This document shows, one piece after another, positions 35,159 to 40,661 of a stretch of 40,661 nt of DNA; positions within the stretch are counted from its first letter, which is position 1, and every line of letters begins with the position of its first letter. The notes under the pieces are model-generated. The model was given only the letters and a program-made list of their open reading frames with translations, did not search any database and was not told where the DNA came from. The DNA is from JBAXTZ01 sp037129925. Lineage in GTDB: Bacteria; Bacillota; Negativicutes; JBAXTZ01. The stretch covers positions 1 through 40,661 of the forward strand of contig JBAXTZ010000032.1 in NCBI GenBank assembly GCA_037129925.1, given 5' to 3'. Position numbers and translations under genes: made by a program.

Positions 35159-35253
35159 CAGAAAACTGCTGAAACGCTTCGGCTATCTTTCCACGGTCGA
35201 GGGAAAAGCGCGCATCCTGCAGGTATCCGGCAAAAGCGCCGGAATGGTGTGAG

Positions 35254-35300
35254 GCAAAAAAAATACGCCCGAGCCGGTTTTGTGGCTGGGGCGTTTTGAT
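35254..35300. repeat. Terminator-like repeat, copy B
   Basis: The same hairpin plan as copy A (ACGCCC/GGGCGT stem, A- and T-tracts). It directly follows the orphan 3' coding end at 35250. Confidence 0.75.
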
Positions 35301-35415
35301 GAATGAAAATCTTTTTAAAAAATTTCCCTTGAGATCAATCGTCTGTAAAGATAACTAGCCCTTACGATCTTCGATATTTTTTTCGTGATAAAACATTCCT
35401 GTATCGAGGCCATAA

Positions 35416-38400
35416 CTATCCAACATTTGTCAACTTTAAAAACTCGTCATAACTCGCGAACGCTTGTCCAAATAGATGCTGTTCTTGCCACAACTTTCCG
35501 CTGGCAATTTTGGGTTTGTTCGAATATTTTCCTATCCAACTCGCGGAAGCTTTGCAAACATTGCACTCGTTAACCGTTGCTATCAATTTTTTCTCAACTT
35601 CCAGACAAGTATTTGAAGGTACGGGAATAATTACAAACGAGAACTGCTGTCGCAGAATCGTTGAAATATCTTTTTCCAATGAATTTTCAAATTCAAGATT
35701 TCTTTTATCAGAATTCGCCTGATTTGAAAAACTGGCTGTATTGTCAATTTCCCAAATTGAAAGATATTCCGAGTTAACCTTGTTCAACAAACAACGTCCA
35801 ATGTTTTTTCTAAAGATACTTCGATCTTTATTTTCAACTACAAAATGTTCAGTTAGCCTTTTGATCAAATTATCTTGTCCACTGTGAGAACCAATCCGTA
35901 CTATCCTATCGCCGCCGTGCGCAAATTCACCTGCCTGATAAAGCACATATACCCCGTTCTGATGAAAAGGAATACCTGCTAAATCAAAGGGATACCTATA
36001 CCTCGGTAATTTTGAAAGACCTCTATGAATTTGTTCGCACGTTCCACCCTCACTTATTTTCCCTTTTAGCCACTGTAGACATCTACCGAAGGTTAATCCG
36101 TCCATTGGTATCTCAATATTTTTTAAATATCGCGAAATATACTTATGATAAGTAGTTCCGGCAAGAACCGTGAAACTATCCCGCTCCAAGTCGCATATCG
36201 TCCTTAATTTCTCCAATACATTTTGCGACCACATAGCAACTTCTCTGTCAGTCATTTTTTTCAATGTCACTTCATACGGAGCAATCTCATCTTCCGGTGA
36301 AAGCAAGCCGTATTTGGCTGACAAGATAAATATCTTATCCGGTTTTTGCAACTGTGCATATTCCCACATTTTTTTGAAATAATCGCTGATATACATGTCC
36401 TTCGCTTTCGTGACGTTTTTTCTCTTTTTTAAAACACAAGAAATCAGAAATATTTTGTGACATTTATCAGCATCTTTTGGAGTTGTAGAAATAGCTACCG
36501 TTGTTGACGGAGCTACAGGCGAGCAATTCGTTTCATCTATTCGGGTTATCTCGTAGTATTTTTGCGAATCAGAGTAATCAATGTCAGCTACATCCGATAC
36601 TAGTCCAGGATCATTAGCCTCGTCATAATATGTATTAAGTATCCGTTTAGACTGGCATCCGGAACACAGCCCCCGTGTCGTTGACCTGTTAATTAGTTCC
36701 TCTTCAGCCATTGTACGACACATGGGATTAATCGCAGATTGATGAATTCCGATAACGCTGGCTAAACATTCATCGCAAAATGATGATTGCTCATTTTTTT
36801 CCAAATATTCGAATATCTTGCTCATATGCACATCAACAGCACTACCGCTAGAAATTCCGTTACTTATCGATGAGGAATCGCTTTTCATATTATCAATTAC
36901 TTCGGAGCTGTTTAATAATTTTCTCGAACCGCAAACACTACAAATGTTTTTCTTAACCGAGCGGTATATTATCTGCCTCTTGGTCAACTTGCGACAAATT
37001 AAATTTATTTGTTGCGACGGTGTAATCCCGGTCAGTTCGGACAAACATTCATCACATACACCACCGCCATTTTCAACAAGAAAATCATACACAATTTTCG
37101 AGTTGTAGCGGACATGCACTGGAGCGTGGTCATCCTGCTTACTCCCCAGTGATTGTTCGGTCTCTGAATCATGATAGATAGCTTCGTCACACGCAGCCTT
37201 GTCCTCTTCAGAAAGTTTAGCAAATAATTCATCGTCAAGATTTCGAACAACAAGCCAATCGGTAATTGCTTCGCTAAGCCTACCCATTTTTTTATACGCA
37301 AATCCTCGATAATAATATGTGATTGCATAATCATCATTTAAGCATATAGCATTATCATAGTCAATTAATGCTTCGTCACATTTTTTTTGGCAGTAATAAG
37401 CATAACCTCTATAAACATGTGCATCTAAGTAGTCTGGTTTCAACTTTATAGCTAGGTTTAAATCCTCAATTGACTGGTCATATTGCCCGTTTTCACCGAA
37501 AGCAATACCGCGATTAAAGTAAGCTTCAGCACATTCAGGCTTCTGCCTTAACGCTTGGCTGTAATCTGCGATCGCTTTTTCGATATCAGCCAAATAATAA
37601 TAAGATATACCGCGATTAATATATGCATCACAATAATCCGGTTTGAGTTCTATTGCTCTGCTAAAATCACTAATTGCCTGTTCGTGTTGCCCCATATGTC
37701 TATATGCGGAGCCGCGACTAAAAAAAGCATTGGAATCAGCCGAATTAAGTTCTACAGCTTGATCATAATCACTTATCGCTTTATCATATTGGCTGTTAAT
37801 GAAAAACAATTTCCCGCGATTCATATATGCATCGAAGTAATCGTGTTTTAGTATTATTGCTTGAGACAAATCTTCCATTGAAAGTTTGAGCTGGTCAATG
37901 CTAATCAGTGCAGATGAGCGATGAAAATATGTTAACGCACAGTCTGGTTTTAATTTTATGGCTTGAGTGTAGTCGCCAATCGCTTCATTATATTGACCTA
38001 AAGTACAATACACTTTTCCGCGGTTGATATATGCTCTATGATTATTCGCTTCGAGTATTATCGAATTGCTCAAATCATCTATTGACTGTAAATACTCACC
38101 TTTTTCTCCGTGCGCAACCCCGCGATTGCAAAATGTGTTAGCAGAATTTGGTTTCAACTCTATTGCCTTATCAAAATCTTGGATGGCTAATGCAAATTCG
38201 TTGATTTTTACATATGCTCCTCCTCGATTATCATACGCATCTGCGTTCGCAGGATCAAGATTTATTGTGTGCGTCAAATCTGCTATTGAATTGTCGAATT
38301 CGCCTATGTAAAAATAAGTGCTGCCACGCAAATAATATGTGTATGAACAATTCGGTTCATACTTTAGCGCATTACTATAGTCCGCTATTGCATGGACAAA

Positions 38401-39624
38401 CTTGTTGCTAAGATAAAATGAAACGCCACGATTTTGATAAGCCTTTGCATAATCAGCTCGTAATTCGATAGCCTGACTATGATCAATTATCGATAAATCA
38501 TATTGACCCTTAATGCGATAAACAACACCACGGTTATTGAGAGATTCATAATTATAGGGTTTCAGCTTTATCGCCTGGCTGTAATCGGCGATCGCAAGAT
38601 CGTGTTGACCTTTAGCATAATAAGCCTCGCCGCGGTTATTATACGCCTCTGCGTATTCAGGTTGCAGCTTAATTGCGTGGCTGTACTCCACTATTGCCCG
38701 CACATAATCGTTGCGATTATATGCTTCAACACCCTTGTCGAAATATTTCTTGCCATCTTCAACTTTTGTTGGCACTGTATCTCCAATTGCTGTTGAAATT
38801 ATCTTTTTTCTTTTAATCTCTTTGATGACTTCAAAGTTTTTTTCCATCATGATATTGTCAAATGCGTTGAGCGCCGCCGGACGGAAATATTTTTCTTTTT
38901 CCACATCTTCTTCGACATAGGTTAATACCACGACTCGTGTATCATGTTTTATTAATTTCGATTTCACTGGCTCAATCGGCGTTCTACTGCCGATTATTGC
39001 ACCTGTGTTACCAAACATCATTTTACCAGTAAGCGCGCCTGCAACGGAAATTTCACCGCCGCCACCGCCGGATATCTTATACTCTTTTTCTAACGATCCC
39101 TCCAGTTTATAGTGGACAACATCGCACAATTCAATTCTAGTAACTAAGTTGCCAGAGTCAATCATTGTATCAATGTACTTCGGATCATTAGCTTGTTTAG
39201 TATCAAAATTTATTCCGTATCCAATAAACCTGCAAAGCACCAATTTCTTATCTGCAATCCAAACATTATACGCAATAGTATCGTTGCTACTGGCTATATT
39301 AATGCCGTCCGGAATGTCCGGCAACTCATACACAGATTCAACTTTTCTAGGCATATTCAGAGAGCAAAAGAAAGTCATATATTTTTCATATGCCATACTG
39401 CCAGCTTTTTCTCGCTCGCTGCTCCTGATACGATTAAGATCACTTGCTTGCTTAGGATGTCTATTTTTCAACATAATTTCGATAGTGTGAAAATAAATTC
39501 CAAGTAGAGAATACACCAAGAATACTATTCCCCAGAATTTTTCTCCACAATAAATTAATATCACTGCTGATGGTATGCCAAATAAGAGACACATTGCTGC
39601 ACAAAAATAGTTTTTTGGTTTCAT
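35416..39624 (-). CDS. Giant membrane TPR protein with zinc modules, DUF6884 and GIY-YIG nuclease domain
   Basis: A 1402-residue multi-domain protein. In order: two N-terminal membrane helices (about residues 8-26 and 31-50); a soluble PH-like region with a GGGGGE-rich loop near 190 and a following glycine run; fifteen 34-residue TPRs at about 293-803 with NRG/YxxA/AI..Y spacing; two CDECL...C..C winged-helix-like zinc units at about 857-901 and 950-994; a DUF6884-like domain at 1055-1187 (ISCVLKKRK, LSAKYGLLSPEDE, PYEVTL); and a GIY-YIG domain at 1210-1370 with NGVYVLY, RIVRIGSHSG and ENKDRSIFRKNIGR. The start at 39624 is preferred for AGGAG nine bases upstream. Nuclease activity is inferred from motif, function unknown. 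Neighbours: secreted 204-aa protein upstream, decayed higBA downstream. Confidence 0.82.
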   Translation of the reverse strand: MKPKNYFCAAMCLLFGIPSAVILIYCGEKFWGIVFLVYSLLGIYFHTIEIMLKNRHPKQASDLNRIRSSEREKAGSMAYEKYMTFFCSLNMPRKVESVYELPDIPDGINIASSNDTIAYNVWIADKKLVLCRFIGYGINFDTKQANDPKYIDTMIDSGNLVTRIELCDVVHYKLEGSLEKEYKISGGGGGEISVAGALTGKMMFGNTGAIIGSRTPIEPVKSKLIKHDTRVVVLTYVEEDVEKEKYFRPAALNAFDNIMMEKNFEVIKEIKRKKIISTAIGDTVPTKVEDGKKYFDKGVEAYNRNDYVRAIVEYSHAIKLQPEYAEAYNNRGEAYYAKGQHDLAIADYSQAIKLKPYNYESLNNRGVVYRIKGQYDLSIIDHSQAIELRADYAKAYQNRGVSFYLSNKFVHAIADYSNALKYEPNCSYTYYLRGSTYFYIGEFDNSIADLTHTINLDPANADAYDNRGGAYVKINEFALAIQDFDKAIELKPNSANTFCNRGVAHGEKGEYLQSIDDLSNSIILEANNHRAYINRGKVYCTLGQYNEAIGDYTQAIKLKPDCALTYFHRSSALISIDQLKLSMEDLSQAIILKHDYFDAYMNRGKLFFINSQYDKAISDYDQAVELNSADSNAFFSRGSAYRHMGQHEQAISDFSRAIELKPDYCDAYINRGISYYYLADIEKAIADYSQALRQKPECAEAYFNRGIAFGENGQYDQSIEDLNLAIKLKPDYLDAHVYRGYAYYCQKKCDEALIDYDNAICLNDDYAITYYYRGFAYKKMGRLSEAITDWLVVRNLDDELFAKLSEEDKAACDEAIYHDSETEQSLGSKQDDHAPVHVRYNSKIVYDFLVENGGGVCDECLSELTGITPSQQINLICRKLTKRQIIYRSVKKNICSVCGSRKLLNSSEVIDNMKSDSSSISNGISSGSAVDVHMSKIFEYLEKNEQSSFCDECLASVIGIHQSAINPMCRTMAEEELINRSTTRGLCSGCQSKRILNTYYDEANDPGLVSDVADIDYSDSQKYYEITRIDETNCSPVAPSTTVAISTTPKDADKCHKIFLISCVLKKRKNVTKAKDMYISDYFKKMWEYAQLQKPDKIFILSAKYGLLSPEDEIAPYEVTLKKMTDREVAMWSQNVLEKLRTICDLERDSFTVLAGTTYHKYISRYLKNIEIPMDGLTFGRCLQWLKGKISEGGTCEQIHRGLSKLPRYRYPFDLAGIPFHQNGVYVLYQAGEFAHGGDRIVRIGSHSGQDNLIKRLTEHFVVENKDRSIFRKNIGRCLLNKVNSEYLSIWEIDNTASFSNQANSDKRNLEFENSLEKDISTILRQQFSFVIIPVPSNTCLEVEKKLIATVNECNVCKASASWIGKYSNKPKIASGKLWQEQHLFGQAFASYDEFLKLTNVG

Positions 39625-39664
39625 CAAAGGAATCTCCTATGATTGAACTGTCATAATCAGGTAA

Positions 39665-40279
39665 TTATAGCGGAGTTGAATCGAAAAGCATATCGGTTTT
39701 CAATAAAATTAAATCCAGCGCAGACAATATTGGCGCTTTTGTTCCTATACCAAAAAACACAGCGCGATTGTCTGCTTGTTCAACAAATTTACCGTTAAAA
39801 AGATATTTATTCTTTTTAACATCGATTATCTTTACAGACAAAGTTACCGTTGCTTTAATTCCGCGTGTAAGTACAGTGTCAGAATTAGCTATTATCACAG
39901 GTTGAACTTCTACATAAACGACATAATCAACATTTTCGTCAGTGAACACCGTGATAATATCGGCACGCTCGGCGGTAGTCATATCTACTATTCCATATTT
40001 TTTTAGCCTATCAACATAGCCACTCCCAGAACGCAAATTGTAACGTACTAATTTGGCATTAAATCGGTCAGTAACTTTTTTCAATATTTCACTATCGCAT
40101 GTAGATTTGGCGTTGTTAACATAAAATGTCACAACAACCGGTTTTGCTTTCAAATATTCAGAATTAACTACAGAGTCACTGTTTGCGGCGCAAACCAAGA
40201 AACTGTAAAATGCCAGTGATATGACAAATACAACTATTTTTTTAAACGAGGCATCTCTAAACAAAGCTAATTTTATCAT
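39665..40279 (-). CDS. Exported protein of unknown function, Negativicutes-type
   Basis: A 204-residue protein with a signal peptide (hydrophobic stretch about residues 13-31, ending VCAA). The mature part has TFYVNNAKSTCDSEI, YVDRLKKYGIVDMTTAERADII, then DYVVYVEVQPVI and VKIIDVKKNKYLFNGKF. I recall short secreted proteins of this pattern in Negativicutes, without known role. AAGG is about nine bases before ATG at 40279. It precedes the giant TPR protein gene by 40 bases in the same direction, and may share its transcript. A Pho-type promoter lies about 330 bases upstream. Confidence 0.8.
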   Translation of the reverse strand: MIKLALFRDASFKKIVVFVISLAFYSFLVCAANSDSVVNSEYLKAKPVVVTFYVNNAKSTCDSEILKKVTDRFNAKLVRYNLRSGSGYVDRLKKYGIVDMTTAERADIITVFTDENVDYVVYVEVQPVIIANSDTVLTRGIKATVTLSVKIIDVKKNKYLFNGKFVEQADNRAVFFGIGTKAPILSALDLILLKTDMLFDSTPL

Positions 40280-40351
40280 TATCTGTTTCCTTCTCTCATT
40301 TTGGTGTTGAATAATTGAAAACCGTATAACTTCGCAACAAAGACGTTCATT

Positions 40352-40480
40352 TCACCCTGCCAATACCGCCTTAATAAACTCCTTCAAATTCAGCACTTCC
40401 TCGGCGCGGTCGTTGATCACTGCAGAAACGCAAGACAGTGTATTTTGCATTTCACTGTTCGACATCACAGCCCGTCGCAT
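40352..40480 (-). CDS. Possible 42-residue small protein
   Basis: Minus-strand frame MRRAVMSNSEMQNTLSC..., ending FIKAVLAG. It is soluble with a helical C-terminus. No ribosome site of any strength precedes ATG at 40480 (or the ATG at 40465). It lies between the Pho-type promoter and the exported protein. It may be chance. Confidence 0.25.
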   Translation of the reverse strand: MRRAVMSNSEMQNTLSCVSAVINDRAEEVLNLKEFIKAVLAG

Positions 40481-40574
40481 AATTGCAAAAAATTATACTC
40501 CGTTCTACCACTTTTTTCACCAACTATTATTTTAGTATTCCACGAAATTTTGAAACACCTTTTTCACTGTGTAA

Positions 40575-40606
40575 AACGCTTTTACGTTCCGCCGTTTTAC
40601 TGCTAA
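40575..40606 (-). other. Inverted repeat in the leader after the Pho-type promoter
   Basis: GTAAAACG and CGTTTTAC form an 8-bp stem around a roughly 14-base loop, just after the expected transcription start. It may be a leader structure or operator. Confidence 0.35.
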
Positions 40607-40610
40607 TCTA

Positions 40611-40655
40611 ATTATACCAGCCGATTGTTACAGTTTGGTGACAGTTTGCATACAG
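40611..40655 (-). promoter_or_regulatory. Pho-box-like promoter
   Basis: On the minus strand, CTGTATG, CTGTCAC and CTGTAAC repeat at an 11-bp period (plus coordinates 40649-40655, 40638-40644, 40627-40633). TATAAT (40611-40616), preceded by TGG for an extended -10, begins exactly 10 bases after the last unit, replacing a -35. This is the layout of a PhoB/PhoP-activated promoter. More units may lie beyond the window edge. Confidence 0.6.
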
Positions 40656-40661
40656 TTCTGC

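Larger units (their letters stand above)
35108..35415. other. Intergenic region: higBA promoter, orphan 3' coding end, terminator repeat
   Basis: The minus strand has TTGACG (35153-35158), 16 bases, then TAATAT (35131-35136) for higBA. On plus, a frame reads KLLKRFGYLSTVEGKARI and ends GKSAGMV at 35250, without a start; it looks like the 3' end of a lost gene. Terminator copy B follows. Nothing else is seen to the GIY-YIG gene end. Confidence 0.6.

Noticed and set aside
35416..39624. Frameshift or gene fusion by sequencing error in the giant protein
   Set aside because: One frame stays open for 1402 codons with domain linkers of normal length, so a true fusion is more likely.

Overview
The window is a bacterial chromosome segment of moderate GC. 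It is tightly packed and almost entirely minus-strand; only the class A PBP and tdk genes are clearly on plus. The gene set (SCIFF peptide and its maturase, MutS2, DUF1292, DUF2344/TIGR03960, RibU, TilS-Hpt, RodA-MinE-MinD-MinC) points to a Firmicute of the Clostridia/Negativicutes type. The full MinCDE set, the secreted protein at the right end and a Gram-negative-style Pho box lean towards Negativicutes, but nothing here (no rRNA, no tRNA) settles this.

Layout, left to right. 1-2225: accessory end with a DUF3800 gene and a partner of phage/toxin-like type, flanked by stretches with no supportable gene. 2226-4578: ftsB/divIC-tilS-hpt, overlapping genes behind one good promoter and ended by a hairpin. 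4606-9458: GDSL hydrolase, DUF3298 secreted protein, glpK-glpF with an orphan DhaM EIIA-like protein, and RibU. 9461-12720: scfA (50-aa six-cysteine peptide, newly read from the sequence), an attenuator-like hairpin, scfB and a membrane protein. 12746-16481: response regulator, histidine kinase and 5'-nucleotidase. 16495-23809: minC-minD-minE-rodA, terminator, radical SAM (TIGR03960)-DUF2344-RNase E/G, DUF1292, thioredoxin, terminator. 23852-27728: class A PBP, TM2-like protein, and convergent tdk and thyX. 27742-34222: mutS2, U32 peptidase, MalY-type PLP enzyme and a relBE-type toxin-antitoxin pair.

34174-40661 is the accessory right end. It holds a decayed higBA module whose toxin has lost its core and has a stop at the junction, bracketed by two near-identical terminator repeats and two short orphan 3' coding ends. 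Next comes a 1402-residue chimera: two N-terminal membrane helices, a PH-like glycine-rich domain, 15 TPRs, two zinc-cysteine winged-helix-like modules, a DUF6884-like domain and a C-terminal GIY-YIG nuclease. It follows a secreted 204-aa protein, and a Pho-box promoter lies at the window edge. The chimera is the best candidate here for an undescribed system, perhaps a membrane-tethered sensor-nuclease. No phage, nuclease or immunity phenotype can be proved from sequence alone.
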